Assembly (NCBI RefSeq): GCF_030445035.2
Contig: NC_080694.1
Location: 70,695,147 to 70,759,146, forward strand
Source: Dasypus novemcinctus
Taxonomy: Eukaryota > Chordata > Mammalia > Cingulata > Dasypodidae
DNA length: 64,000 bases
Reading direction: 5' to 3'
The translations under genes and the position numbers were made by a program. Positions 23,871 through 36,199 of this stretch are shown piece after piece; the first letter of the stretch is position 1; every line of letters starts with the position of its first letter. Below the pieces are notes generated by a model that saw nothing but the letters and a program-made list of their open reading frames with translations, searched no databases and was not told the origin of the DNA.

Positions 23871-25788
23871 ATAAGTCAATTAATTGCATGTGGCATTCCC
23901 TTAATTAAATTTTATCTATGTATCTTTAAAAAATAATAACAACATTGAAAAAATGTTATAATTGTAATAATTCACTTCACAATGAAATATTTATATTTGA
24001 CTTGTTTAATGGTAAACATATTGCATATATAAAATTTGTACACTCTAGTGTATGGATTAGGGAAAATAAATAACTTATTATAGTTTAAAAGAAACTGGTA
24101 AAAATATTCAGTTCCATGAACACTGTTACTCATGTCAAGAAAAATTCTCTCCTGTTGAACTTAAAAGACACCTAGTGACTGTAATTTAAGAGGAAAGTTG
24201 GGGTCAGTTAATTGCTTTTTCCCAATCAATTTTTTAATGAGAAAGATCCCCATTCACCTAGATAGAATAATAAAAAGGAAAATATCACTAGGAAAATTTC
24301 CTAAAATCAACAAATTATTTGAAACATATCAAACAGTATTTACAAATAATTTTTCCTCGTATTAGATGACCTTGGAAGCAGTTTTATAGTATGTATTTAT
24401 ATTAGTTCAGTTAGAGGATTAAATGATAACTATTAAGCAATTTCTTTCACTGTATGTATTAAATACCCTCCATGATATCACTAAATCTTCAAAATACTTA
24501 CTTCAGAGCTGTGTGACTTGGCCAACTTGCACAACAACCATTACATTATCTCTAAACTGGGCTGTATACTAGGGTCTGAAATGGACAACCCAATTATAAC
24601 AGATCACTGTTCTAAGGATTTTACTTTTTCTAAAGCTTGTTTTTATAAACTTTATTCTATGTAATAGTCATAGCTGTATATTAGATGGCTTATAAAATTA
24701 TTGCTGAATTATAAAATTATTAAAATTTTTTTCACTAAGATCAAAATATTTTGGCCAGTTGATCAGAACAGAAAGAGAAAACTCTAAACTTCAGTGACAC
24801 TGTTCTGTCTACTGTAGCTATGGATTCTGGAGTCCCTTATGTCCCGTTTGTCAGCCCTGTTACACTCTGGGTTCACCTCTAGTGCTGCACCCTACCCCCA
24901 GTCCAGTCTTAAAAGTTTCTGTTTTTTTGTATTTCTCCACTCACTAGGTTTTTGAGAACAGCAAATACATTATGATTTAATCACGATTTAAAATAAAACC
25001 TTTACATATGACTTCTAAAATATATATATTTACTTCAGCAAGGTGTTCCAGGGATAAGATATCCTGATCTATTTTTACAGTTAATATTATTAGGTTGGTT
25101 CTGAGCAGTCTCAAGAAGTGTAAGTTCACATGCTAAACACTTTGGAGGGCAGCCCTGCAGTTATGCCTTTAAAGCCTAGACCACAGCAGAAGAAATTCTT
25201 GCTAATCTCCTTCTGTTTGTGGGTAAACTTCTATCTATTATACTCCATTAGCAACATTATTATTCCTCAAGAATCCTGGCTTTAATTAGGGGTCTCAGTT
25301 TTAACCAACCCACTCCCTTCTGGTGGCCTTAGATATTCCTCCTCAAAGCAATGAGTTCTCTTTAAAAATTAGACATTCCTTTTGAAATGTGCTGTCAAAT
25401 CACATCAAGGCATTTTTACTAAAGATAAATAAACACTGGACCCACCTATAAGATATTAACACTTACAATAAATCCACCAATTAATGTAAAATTTGTTGCT
25501 GATAAAAAGAGAAATATCAGTGGAACAAAGTAGAATGTGCAGGAACAGTCTGAGTATTTACAGAGATATGGCATACTATAGAAAATGGCATCATACATCT
25601 GTGAAGAATAAATAGTTGTCTGACTTTGTAGAGACAAAGTAGACCAAATTCTTGGTGACTATTTCACACCGTCAGTAAGATAAACTCTCAGAGGACTAGA
25701 GAGGTAAATAGCAAATCCAAAATTCCAAAGCTAATGAACAGATGAGCTACATAATCAGTGGGAATTGAAAAATACAGTTCCCTTGATT
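23870..25788. other. Unit 2 unique-like sequence, no gene seen
   Basis: Aligns with 3330-4600 in unit 1 and, from about 25380, with unit 3 from 33320. No gene or named repeat was seen. Confidence 0.6.
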
Positions 25789-28222
25789 AGGGAGTGTGTG
25801 AGTACTCATCTTGTCATAGTGTGTTATATCAGTGGGTGGAGACCCATATTATGAGCAGGAAGGTGTTGTACACCCATCCTGGGGAGGTCCAAAATGTTCA
25901 CAGAGGGACGGTGTCTCTCCAGAGCATGAGTGGTTTCTAATAGAGAAGGATAGACTAGTGTGTCAAGCCCTCAGTGTTGTTGCAAGTATCTCTATGAATC
26001 TTGTCCTTCAAGTAGTCAAGCCTGGTGGCCACTATGGGCCCCAAGGGGTGGAATGGATGGAAGAGGTGGTAGTTATGGGGCAAAGAAAGTGTTCTGCATG
26101 ATCTTGTAATGATGGCTACAGATTATGCTTAATTTCACCAAAAATTTTTAAAAGTGTGTGGACTAAAACATAGACCATAATGTAAACTAATGACCATGGT
26201 TAGTAGCTATGTGTTTCAATATTTGTACAATAGATGTAACAAATGTACCATCCACATGTAAAAAGTCATTAATACAGAAAGGGGAAAAAGGGAGTCCCCT
26301 ATATACTGTATGTGACTTAACTGTGACCTAAAATTCCTTTGAAGACATAATGAATAAAAAAGTAAGATACTGAGGAAGAAATGGAAGAAATTGCCATTGT
26401 ATATACAGGACAACAGTTATTGCAGTGATGAAAGGCAAAACAACAAAATATTTTTAAAATATTTTTAATTTTTTAATACCCAAATTTTAAAATTTAATTT
26501 TAATTTTAGTTACTCTAAATTATTATATATTTCATTTCTTATGTTTAAACCTATCATTACTATCTCATTTTCTTATTAATTGAATTTAGCTGTATATTTG
26601 GCTTCATTTTTAAATAAGTTTTGGATCACAAATGGCTCAACTATGGTAAGGGACCACCACTGATGTGGGGTATTAGTGATGGGAGATACATGAGAGGAAT
26701 TTCATCTGGTCATACATATAAGGTATACAAATATGTTCAAATGTTCCTGTGGAACTGCCACAGTGGGTAGAGTTTCACACTACTGAAAGAATACTGAATT
26801 CTCATCCTGGGGATGTTTGCCACATTCTCTGGGACAACAATCCCCCAAATACAGGGGCAATGACTGTGACAAAAAATGGTCCATTGATAGACCCTTGATA
26901 TTGATAACCATGCTTCTGAGACTTTTGCTCCTGAAATTGCAACCTAGCCTACTGTTGTAGGGTGCCTAATATTTACCTCCCAAGAGACTCCATTTTGTTC
27001 AAATATGGCCACACTGTAAACCAAACTCAGCATGCAAAAGCATTACCTTCCCTCCAGTGTGGGAAATGAGTCCAGAGGATGAGCCTCCCTGGCACAGAAG
27101 GATTACTGCCAAGCACTGACTGGTGATGCATCTAGAAAAAGACCTTAAATGAAAGAAGGAAATGGTAAAGACAAATGACTTTATATGGTTAAGCAACTTC
27201 AAAATGAGTCGGGAGGTCATTAGAGAAGTCGCACTTATGCACGTCTCAGCAGGAGCTCAGATTGCCAAAGTAAATCCTACCCAAAATAGTGGTGCTTGTG
27301 AGGACTCTGGAGAAACCCAGGTCCTCTGGTCATGGCAGATAGCTCTGGGACTTGGTGCCTTACCAGTGGGCCCTACCTTGGAGTTTGTGCTCCCAAGTGT
27401 GAAGAGAAGTACTCAGATGTGACTTCTCTACACATGCCTCTTCTGTACCTTTTATTGAGCCTCCAGTTGGTGCCAGAGTGGGTAGGTATATGTCCAGGAG
27501 ACTTGAATCTTTGGACTGTCCATGTGCAAGCTGGGCCCTGAGCCTAGGCAGAGTTGCAACAACTACTCTCCAGTTCATTGGACTCACCCAGGACAACTAA
27601 CAAGGAGCTGAGTATAGACAACCACCACACCAAGGAACCGAGAGAGCCTACAATTGTAAGCAAGAGAGTCCCATCCTTCGGCAATATGGGATCAGAGCCC
27701 CATCTCAATTAAAGGTGGAGTGGGCATCACCATCTCTGAATCCTCAGGATTGGAGAATAAAATATAGATCAGAGTGGATTTACTGGTATTCTACTATAGA
27801 CTTATTGTGATTCTAGAAATGGAAGAAAATACATCATTGATGTGGAGACAGTGGCCACTGAAGTTGCTGAAGTCAGAGGGAGAGAAAAGAGGTGTAATAT
27901 GGGGGTATTTTCTGGACTTGGAATTGTCCCTAATGACATTATGAAGACAGATACAGGACATTTTGTATCTTTGCCATAACCTACAGAATTGACTGGGAGA
28001 GAGTGTTAACTACAGTGTAAACTATAATCCACGCTATGTGGCTATGCTCCAAAATGTGTTCATCAATTGCAATGAATGTACCACACTAATGAAAGAAGGT
28101 GTTAATGTGGGAAAAGTGGGAAGTGTGGAGATTGGGGCATATGAGAACCCCCTATATTTTTAATGTAACATTTTATGTAATGTTTGTATCTTTTAAAAAT
28201 AAATTAAAAAATATATATTTTT
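25789..28222 (+). mobile_element. 5'-truncated LINE-1, 3' UTR only (2.4 kb)
   Basis: From 'agggagtgtgtgagtactc' to an A-rich end, this follows, in sense orientation, the order of the 3' UTR of the 13.2-23 kb element (starting at the point equivalent to 15660): 'gggtggagacccatattatg', 'gtcaagccctcagtgttgtt', 'gatgagcctccctggcac', 'cttatgcacgtctcagcagg'. Unit 3 reads across the site uninterrupted near 33715-33735, which confirms the borders. It belongs to a sister subfamily of the long LINE-1. Confidence 0.85.
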
Positions 28223-30880
28223 AAATTATGAAGAATTTCAAGACAGTGAGTGCAAATCACTCAGCCAAGGAGAAGCCCTTCAGATCCCAGGGCCATAAGC
28301 AAGCAGTTAGACCAGGGCTCAAGAAGCTAGCCTTGCTAATAAAACTTAAGTCCATATCATGATGATTTGATGAGGAAAACTACTTCATAAACAACATCCC
28401 GAATGAAAATACCATGAAGAAGAAAATTCCTGGTCCTGGCTTCATCATCTTTGCTTATTCTCACAACATTCATCCCAGCACCCAGGGGATACTCTCCCTC
28501 AGGAATTTTATGTCTAGTGTTCTAGAGCTCATAAAAAGACATGCAGTTATCTGAAAAGTAGAGCGAACTCTTGAAGATGAAGAAATTATGCTGCAACCCA
28601 AACTGAATGACCACGTTAAATAATGTTCTCCTATTTCCAGTCACTGAGACTATAAACCTGAAAACCTTTCTTGCCTGGAAGTGTGAATGCTCAACTAGGT
28701 AAGAATGAAATAGAAAGCAGGCCAGCAGGTGGCCTATATATAAACGATCTGTACCGAGCAATCTGTCTGTATGCTAGTACTAAAGTCAAGTGTCCAGGAT
28801 TTGAAACCAACTTCCTATATTACATTGGACTCCTTCTTGAGGTTGTAGGAGACACCGTACTTCTCATATATTTTTTTAATATCTCATTTTCAATAACATG
28901 CCTGGTTCTCTAAACATTCTACAAAGCAGGTTAAATAATTTAGTAGAGAGGATCTCATTTCTAATTTTCTTTAAAACTTAGGAAGATTTTATTTTCAATG
29001 GATTTTTTATAAAATTATGTTTATTGGGTCAGAGAATCAAAAACGATATGTGGTTTATCATCTCTATTTTTTAAAAAAAGGATGATAAAATCCTTTAAAT
29101 ACACAAAATATATATGGCTATGAAAAATCTTTTCTAAGAGTTTGGAAGTCAACATGTATCTAAGTGTAGTAATGATTGGGTAATTTCTCCAAACTTTTTG
29201 CACTTATGAAACCTAGAGTCCAACAGGTTCCCAGAAAAGAGCTTTCACATTCATTCGATTTTTTACTCTAGTAACCTCAAATCATTTTCTTCTTCCCTTA
29301 AATTTTCTCATAAATCTAAGAGATATGAGAACTTAATGATTCCTTCTTTATAAAAATCTACCCAGTACTTTCATCTCTATTCAGAGTTCCTTGCAGTTTT
29401 TGTTCTACTACAGTTCCTCCCACTTCCCTAAGCTTCTCACATATCATTGCCTCTTCCTTCCCCAAAACAGCCTCTACATATGGAAATGAAAAGGACAAAG
29501 AGGAAGCCTCCTCACAAAGTATGTTTGATTTATGAGTGCACCTAAAGGATGTAATGTCAGGTTCTTTACAAACAAAAGAGTAAAAAGACTCAAAAATTGT
29601 TTCTGTCTTTCTGTTAACAGGTCTAAATTTAGTCAAATATAAACCTTGTTATAATTAACTTATTTTTGTTTCTTCAGTAATTTCAACATCATTGAAGAAA
29701 ACACTATTATTTCAAATTTGCAAGTGAAATAAAGATTAATGCATTACTTTTGTAGAAAATGAATTTATTTTATGAAAAATGGGACATAAAGAGAAAACAC
29801 ATTATTCAATTAATAAAATCTGAAAATTTACCAGATTTTGGAAGGACTGATATGGAATTCACATAATAGAAGTACAGGTGAAGGTACACTTCACTAGAGG
29901 TAGATTATTCCTTAATACCTGATGAGCAAGTCTATATCCATCAAAATAAAAAGAGGACCAAAGGAAACTAGTGTAAAGGAAGATAAGGTTTCAAGGGGGC
30001 TGAAGTCTTGGATGCCTCAAGGAGAAGTCAGTGTTGTGTGTAAGGAGAAACATATAAGCCCATCGAAGGAAGGATCTTCTAATCTAGGGATGCAGGTATC
30101 TGGAAATGGAAGAATCCCAGGGAAACCAGAGGAGACATGTAAAATATCAACTATAATCCAGAAGTAATCTGGGGATCCTGTTTTGAGAAGATATTAAGGC
30201 TGAGATTATATTAAGAATAAATTTACTAGCAGATAAGGCACTGATAAAATTCCACATACCCTTCAGGTTAATATCTGAATGATGTGGGCTCAGATGTCAC
30301 CCCAGATAGGTCTGCAATGATGCTTCCAGAGATAAGAATCAGTAAGTGATCAGAAAGAGGTCACTTCTGATGTTATTTACATTTAAGAGGAAGAAAGTTT
30401 ATTAACACTAATTTATCACTTTTTGTTTGTCACAGGCATCATGGTTCTGGTTTGTAATTTCCTATCCATTTTCCGTAAGTTAAAATCCCTTAAGTGGCTT
30501 CTTATTTCACTTTGACAGTACTGTGGTAGAGTACAATAAAAATATCCTGCTGTTAGGACTGACTTAAGAAGAGTCAGTTCTACATCCTTGAATGAGTATA
30601 TAGATGTTCACAGCCAAGGAGGATGGTGGACTTACAAGATGGAACTCTGAAAGAAGGGAAATATTCATGGTCTAACAAAGAAAAAAAAAAGTCTGTTTAA
30701 CTGTCATTATGTAGGCTCAATATTTAACAGTCTAATGGTCAATGATAGGTAAAACATCTCATTTTAGGGAGATGTAAAACAGCCATACTCTCACTCAAAT
30801 AATTTTTGTCTTTGAGAAAATATCCTGGGCTGGAAGGATTTGACCCACCAATCTGAATGATTCCCCTATGATATTTTGCC
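28223..30880. other. Unit 2 region upstream of the intact receptor
   Basis: Aligns with unit 1 (6360-8532) and, for 28223-29430, with unit 3 (33730-35976). Upstream exons and the promoter of the receptor would be expected here or further 5', but I could not point to a defined site. A run of ten A at 30680-30690 is the only simple repeat. Confidence 0.6.
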
Positions 30881-30892
30881 CATACTTTAGTT
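30881..30892 (+). promoter_or_regulatory. Candidate 3' splice acceptor just before the receptor ATG
   Basis: A pyrimidine-rich stretch ends in CTTTAG at 30885-30890, two bases before the ATG. Olfactory receptor genes usually splice upstream non-coding exons to the coding exon shortly before the start codon, so this is a plausible acceptor. The pseudogene copy has a comparable position (8510-8532) but with different bases. The upstream exon and promoter were not located. Confidence 0.4.
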
Positions 30893-31819
30893 ATGCTGAA
30901 TCAAACCTCAGTTACTGAATTTCTCCTCCTGGGAGTGACAGAAATCCAAGAGCTGCAGCCTCTCCTCTTTGTGGTTTTCCTTACCATCTATATTGGCAGT
31001 GTGGCTGGGAATGGGGCCATCCTGATGCTTGTCATCTCTGACCCAAGACTCCACTCTCCTATGTACTTCTTCCTGGGAAATCTCTCATGCCTAGACATCT
31101 GCTATGCCACGGTCACACTGCCAAAGATGCTGGAGAACTTGGTCACTTCACACAAAGCAATTTCTTTCTTGGGATGCATAAGCCAGCTGTATTTCTTCCA
31201 CTTCCTGGGCAGCTCAGAGGCCTTGCTGTTGGGTGTGATGGCCTTCGACCGCTTTGTAGCTATCTGCAAACCACTTCATTACACTGTCATTATGAATCCT
31301 CAGCTCTGCATCCTGATGGCCAGTGCAGTCTGGGTAACTGGTTTCTTCTATGCCATGCTGCACTCCATAATGACCTCTCGCTTGAACTTCTGTAGTTCCA
31401 ACCATATCCATCACTTCTTTTGTGATGTTAAGCCACTGCTAGAACTGGCCTGTGGGAATATTGACCTCAACCAGTGGCTGCTTAATTCTGTCACAGGAAC
31501 CATTGCTACCAGTCCCTTCTTTCTGACACTTCTCTCATATTTTTACATTCTCACCTACCTCTTCTTCAAAACTCATTCTTGCAGAATGCTTCAGAAAACA
31601 CTCTCCACCTGTGCCTCCCACTTCATGGTTGTTATTCTTTTCTATGTTCCTGTTCTCTTCACCTACATTCGTCCTGCTTCAGGCAGCTCCATGGAACAGG
31701 ATGCAGTCATTGCCATCATGTACAGTGTGGTGACTCCTGTACTAAATCCACTGATCTATACCTTGAGGAACAAGGAGGTGAAGCAGGCTTTTAGTAGGGC
31801 AATCAGAAGGAAGTTCTGA
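30893..31819 (+). CDS. OR12D-like: Intact olfactory receptor, OR12D-like, single coding exon
   Basis: This predicts a class A odorant receptor GPCR of 308 residues that would act in the membrane of olfactory sensory neuron cilia and couple to Golf. Visible hallmarks are an N-glycosylation site NQT at residues 3-5, GN at 39-40 in TM1, PMYFFLGNLS at 56-65 in TM2, Cys95 at the top of TM3, MAFDRFVAIC at 116-125 (the DRY-type motif), ECL2 cysteines 167, 177 and 187, KTLSTCASHF at 235-244 in TM6, and NPLIYTLRN at 285-293 in TM7. The length is normal for the family and the frame has no break. The ATG follows a pyrimidine tract and AG (30889-30890), as expected for an intronless receptor exon with upstream non-coding exons. 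Resemblance to human OR12D2/OR12D3, which lie beside the MHC, is judged from remembered family features, so the subfamily is likely but the exact orthologue is not settled. The paralogue at 8533-9457 is dead. Confidence 0.95.
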   Translation: MLNQTSVTEFLLLGVTEIQELQPLLFVVFLTIYIGSVAGNGAILMLVISDPRLHSPMYFFLGNLSCLDICYATVTLPKMLENLVTSHKAISFLGCISQLYFFHFLGSSEALLLGVMAFDRFVAICKPLHYTVIMNPQLCILMASAVWVTGFFYAMLHSIMTSRLNFCSSNHIHHFFCDVKPLLELACGNIDLNQWLLNSVTGTIATSPFFLTLLSYFYILTYLFFKTHSCRMLQKTLSTCASHFMVVILFYVPVLFTYIRPASGSSMEQDAVIAIMYSVVTPVLNPLIYTLRNKEVKQAFSRAIRRKF

Positions 31820-31846
31820 CTTGAAGCACTCACATATCTTCTCAGG

Positions 31847-31852
31847 AATAAA
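31847..31852 (+). terminator. Candidate poly(A) signal AATAAA, proximal
   Basis: AATAAA begins 28 bases after the receptor stop codon. It would give a very short 3' UTR. The pseudogene copy has ATGAATAAAC about 10 bases after its terminal stop, so the region is not strictly conserved. The distal site at 32206 is an alternative. Confidence 0.3.
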
Positions 31853-32205
31853 AAAGTAGGCAATGAGAAAGTGGAAATTTGAATGTATACCTTGCCTCAA
31901 ATAATTTATAGTATATAGAAAATAAGGAATTGGGTACATAAAAAAAAAATGGGAATGTCTAGTCTAGTTATATTAAACAATGGATTCCTAGGTAACATAA
32001 GAGAAACTTGAACAGATGGACACTAGCCTTGAAACCCTAATGGTAAATTTGTTTTAGATATTAATTGCTATAACTGATTTGTTATATATTCTAATATACT
32101 CTAGTATGAAATCAAATAAAGTAATAGACCTATATTACTCACATGGATAGAATTAAGTCTTTTTATCTGTGTGCTCCTTCTTGATTAATACATTTTAATG
32201 TGAGC

Positions 32206-32211
32206 AATAAA
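32206..32211 (+). terminator. Candidate poly(A) signal AATAAA, distal
   Basis: AATAAA lies about 390 bases after the receptor stop. The equivalent position downstream of the pseudogene (9843-9848) also reads AATAAA, in matching surrounding sequence. A shared motif in both duplicates makes this the better of the two candidate signals, though motif presence alone proves nothing. Confidence 0.4.
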
Positions 32212-32479
32212 TTACTAACATTAGTAATATTATCATTGTTGTTGTTAAATTTTGATTTATGTTGATTTATGGTCATGATTACTCAACTCTACAAGCATCT
32301 CCTAATTCACACATGAGTTTTCAAAAGTATATCATGATTTTTTCTTCTCCATGCACTGAAATTATTAAGTAACTAAAGTCAATGACATTGTAATCAGTAA
32401 TTACCAGGGATAAAATAACCAATGTGTCATCTAAAGTGGTCTGGAACCTCTCTATCAAGAGTGTTTTTGGTATTCAACC

Positions 32480-33320
32480 AGCCAAACTGTCATAGACTCC
32501 TGTGAAATCTCATAAAACTGCTAGCAGGTTGAAAAAACGCTGGAGAATTCCTTTTGTCTAATGACTATATTATTTTCCCTTTGGCTTGGACATGGAAAAT
32601 TATGATTCAAAACCTTTCAAAGTTTTTTGTTTTCTTTTTTGACAGATTGCATTGTAATATGATGTAATACTGGTAAAATAAGAAGAATTCATTAAAATGT
32701 TGTATTATTTTCCTTTCTTGGCCGCTAACTCATGCTAATTTAAGGCAATGATTTCATACTTGCTGGGATGATTCAGAAGCAAATGGACAATAGGTATGAT
32801 ATTCCTCACCTTGAGGTGCCTGTAAGTCACAAATGACATTAAAATGTTAGGACTTGCCAGGTTTTTATGCATTTAGAAAGTCAAACGATCAGACAAGACC
32901 ATGAAAATACATTCTGTAATGTTGGGCTACCTATTCAAGACTATGCATTCGCTTTTGCAGACCCAGTTTACCCTGGAGAAGGGGAATATACATATATTTT
33001 AAGGTCTATTAGGCACATGACTTGCTTGACCTTGATCCTCTGAGAGACTAGGCATCATGGTTCACCTGTGAGAGGGCCATACAGAGGTCGGGTAATAAAG
33101 TCATGGTTCAAATCTGTTCTACAGTGGACCTTCTGGGCTACAGACACACCCTATAGTCATTTACCCAGTTCCTGTGGCATAATTGGGATTGAACCATACC
33201 TGACAATTCGAGAAACCCTACACCAAGCTTCCATTGTGAGAAATGAATTATCACACTGAGGGAGATCAAGTGGAAGCCTTTAGAATTTTCCTCCTCAATC
33301 TGGCCAGGACATGCAATAAT
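32480..33320. other. Spacer between duplication units 2 and 3
   Basis: No match with the other units. The part 32950-33280 has a less AT-rich composition and a 63-codon ORF without recognisable motifs; it may be an old retroelement fragment, but I cannot name it. Confidence 0.4.
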
Positions 33321-35976
33321 GAGAGTAGAATATCCTAAGGCATTTTAACAAATATAGAAGAAGCAGCTTTATAGGACCCATCTATAGATATTAAGACTCA
33401 CATTAAAGTCATCAGTTAATCTACAGTTTGTTCCTTCCATAAAAAAGAGAAAAATCAATGGAACAATCAGTGGAGCAAAAGGCTAAATATTTATGGAGAT
33501 GTGGCCTACTTTAGAAATGGCATCACACATCTCTGAAGAATAACTAATTGTCTTACTCCATAGAGACAAAGTAGAGCAAATTCTTGGTGATTGTCTCACA
33601 GCATAAGCAAGGTAAACTCTAAGAGGGCTAGGTATGCAAATAGCAAACCTAGAATTCTAAAGCTAATAAAACAGATCAGCTACATAAATGGTGTGATTTT
33701 TAAAATGCAGGGGTCCCTTGATCAAAAATTATCAAGAATCTCAGGACAGTGCACGCAAGTCCTTAAGTCAAGTGACAGGCCCTTCAGGGCACAAGGATCT
33801 GAGCAACCAGTTAAGTCAGGGCTCAAGAAGTCAGCCTGGCTGATAGAATTCAAGACCATATCATGATGATTTGAGGAGGAAAAATACTGTATGTACAACA
33901 CCCTGGATGAAAATAACTTGGAGAAGAAAATCCCTGGTCCTGACTTCATCACCATTGTTTATTTTTCCAACATTCTTGCTAGTACCCAGGGGACACACTC
34001 TCTCAGGAATTTTATGTCTAGTGATCTAGGGTTCATAAAAATAGGCAGATATCTTTAAAGGACAGAGAAGTTTTGAAGTTGAAGAAATTATGCTGCAACA
34101 CAAACTGAATTACCATGTTAAATAAAGTTCTCCTATTTCTAGTACCCGAGAATGTAAACCTGAAAATCTTTCTTGCCTGGAAGTCCAAATGCTTAACTAG
34201 GTAAGAATGAAAGAGAAAACAGGCTAGGAGGTGGCCTATATAAACTATCTGTAGTGAGTGATCTATCTGCCTGCTAGTACTAAAGTCAAGTGCCCAGAAT
34301 TTAAAACCAACTTCCTATAGTGGAGTTGACTGCTCCTTGATGTTGTGGATTATAAAGACAATTCACTTTACAAATTTTTTTTAATTATTTATTTTTTAAA
34401 ATTACATTAAAAAAATATGAGGTCCCATTTAACCCCACCGCCCCCACCCCCCACTCCCCCCACAGCAACACTTGCTCCCATCATCGTGACACATCCATTC
34501 CACCTGGTAAGAACATCTCTGAGCATCACTGCACCCCATAGTCAATGATCCACATCATAGCCCACACTCTCCCACATTCCATCCAGTGGGCCCTGGGGGG
34601 ATCTACAATGTCCCGTAATTGTCCGTGAAACACCACCCAGGACAACTCGACGTCCCGAAACCAGCTCCACCTCTCATCTCTTCCTCCCAGTCCCCAAACC
34701 CAGCAGCCACCATGGCTACCCTTCCCACACCCATTCCACATTTTCTCTGTGGACATTGGATTAGTTGTGTCCATTGCACATCTATGACAAGTGGGGGCTT
34801 AGATTCCATATGGATACTGGATGCACTCCTCCTGCTTTCAGTTGTAGACACTCTAGGCTCCATGGTGTGGTGGTTGACCTTCTTCAACTCCATGTTAGCT
34901 GAGTGGGGTAAGTCCAATAAATCAAAGTGTAGAAGCTGAAGTCTGTTGAGGCTCTGGGCCTGGGTGTCATATTATCAGTCCAGAGATTCAAATCCCCTAA
35001 ATATATCTTAAACCCCAGCATCTATTACAATTCCTATAAAGTAGCTTGGAAGTCTTATGAAAAGAGGTCCCCTCTGAGTCCAATTCCATCACGCAGAAAC
35101 ATAGCCTCCAAAGAAGGGCCATCTGCCATGGCAGTGAACCCGATCTGCCATGACCATAGAACCCGTGGGTCTCTTTATCCCTCAAAAGAACCAATACCTG
35201 GGGTTGTATCTACTTTGTCTGTCTCTCAGACTCTGCTCAGTTGTGCATAAGGGCATTCCTTCTGACAACCTCCAGACTCTTTTTTAGAGACTCATAGCCT
35301 TATAATCTCATTTCTCCTTTCCATTTCCCCCTTACATTAGATCAATCAGCATTTTGAAGTCATGTTATTATATGTAGACAGGGATATTCTGCTGATCCGT
35401 ATTGAACCTTTAATTCAAGGTCATTTTCTAGTTGCACTTTACAATTTTTTTTGCATTATTTCATTCTCAATAATATACCTGGTACTCTAGACATTCTACA
35501 AAGCAGGTTAAATAATTTAGTAGTGTGCAGTCTCATTTCTAATTTTCTTTAAAACTTAGGAAGAGCTTATATTCAATTAATTTTGATACAATTAGGTTTT
35601 AAGAGTCAAAGAATCAAAAATGATATGTGGCTTATCATCTCTATTATAAACAAGGACGGTAATATCCTTTAAATACACACATATATATATATATATATCA
35701 AAAACGTTTTCTAAGAATTTAGAAATCAACACATATCTAAGTGTAGTAAAGATTAGATAATTTCTTCAAATTTTTGCACTTACAGAATCTGGAATCCACT
35801 GGGTTCCCAGAAAAAGAGCTTTAAATTTCATTCAATAAATTACTCTAGGAAACTCAAATCATTTTCTTCTTCCCTTAGATTTTTTCATATCTTGAATGAT
35901 TCCATCTTTATAGAAAGCTCCACAAAACCTGCATCTCTATTCAGAATTCCTTACAGTTTTTGTTCTACAGTTTCTT
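33320..35976. repeat. Duplication unit 3 (partial, no receptor)
   Basis: Matches unit 2 at 25380-25788 and then 28223-29430, for example 'ggacagtg' plus 'cccttgat' at 33715-33757, 'ttgcctggaagt' at 34171 and 28671, and 'aattccttacagtttttgtt' at 35944. It lacks the 2.4-kb LINE-1 insertion of unit 2 and carries its own LINE-1 insertion at 34382-35434. It stops about 1.4 kb before where a receptor would begin. Confidence 0.8.
34382..35434 (-). mobile_element. 5'-truncated LINE-1 (3' UTR), with target-site duplication
   Basis: Near-identical in order to 13201-14340, the last 1.05 kb of the long element, minus strand. It is flanked by 'cactttacaaattttttt' at 34364-34381 and 'cactttacaattttttt' at 35435-35451, a target-site duplication. 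Unit 2 shows the matching empty site near 28860. The ORFs on both strands (34526-34939) are chance readings. Confidence 0.9.
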
Positions 35977-35984
35977 CCCAGCAT

Positions 35985-36170
35985 GAAAGGAAATGCAGCC
36001 TGCCCAAGAATGGTGCCACACACATGGAGTGCTGACACAAGATGATGTAACAAAAAAAAACACAGATTCCTGGTGCCATTGATAAGGATAGAAACAGTCA
36101 CAGAAGAACACACAGTGAATGGACACAGAGAGCAGACAACTGGGGGGATGGAGAAAAAAAAGTGCAAATG
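35985..36170 (+). mobile_element. DAS-type SINE with the armadillo 3' body
   Basis: Contains 'aagaacacacagtgaatgga' (36104) and 'cacagagagcagacaactgg', a tail I associate with armadillo DAS SINEs, preceded by 'attcctggtgccattgataa' and followed by an A run. It lies right at the end of unit 3. The minus-strand ORFs here are chance. Confidence 0.8.
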
Positions 36171-36199
36171 CAAGCCCCCTCACACCTATGGAACTATGC

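Larger units (their letters stand above)
31820..32480. other. Unit 2 region downstream of the receptor
   Basis: Aligns with 9458-10610 in unit 1 apart from the MITE there. The match stops near 32480, which I take as the right end of unit 2. Confidence 0.6.

Noticed and set aside
35937-36183. Two ~75-codon minus-strand ORFs
   Set aside because: They are the reverse strand of a DAS SINE.
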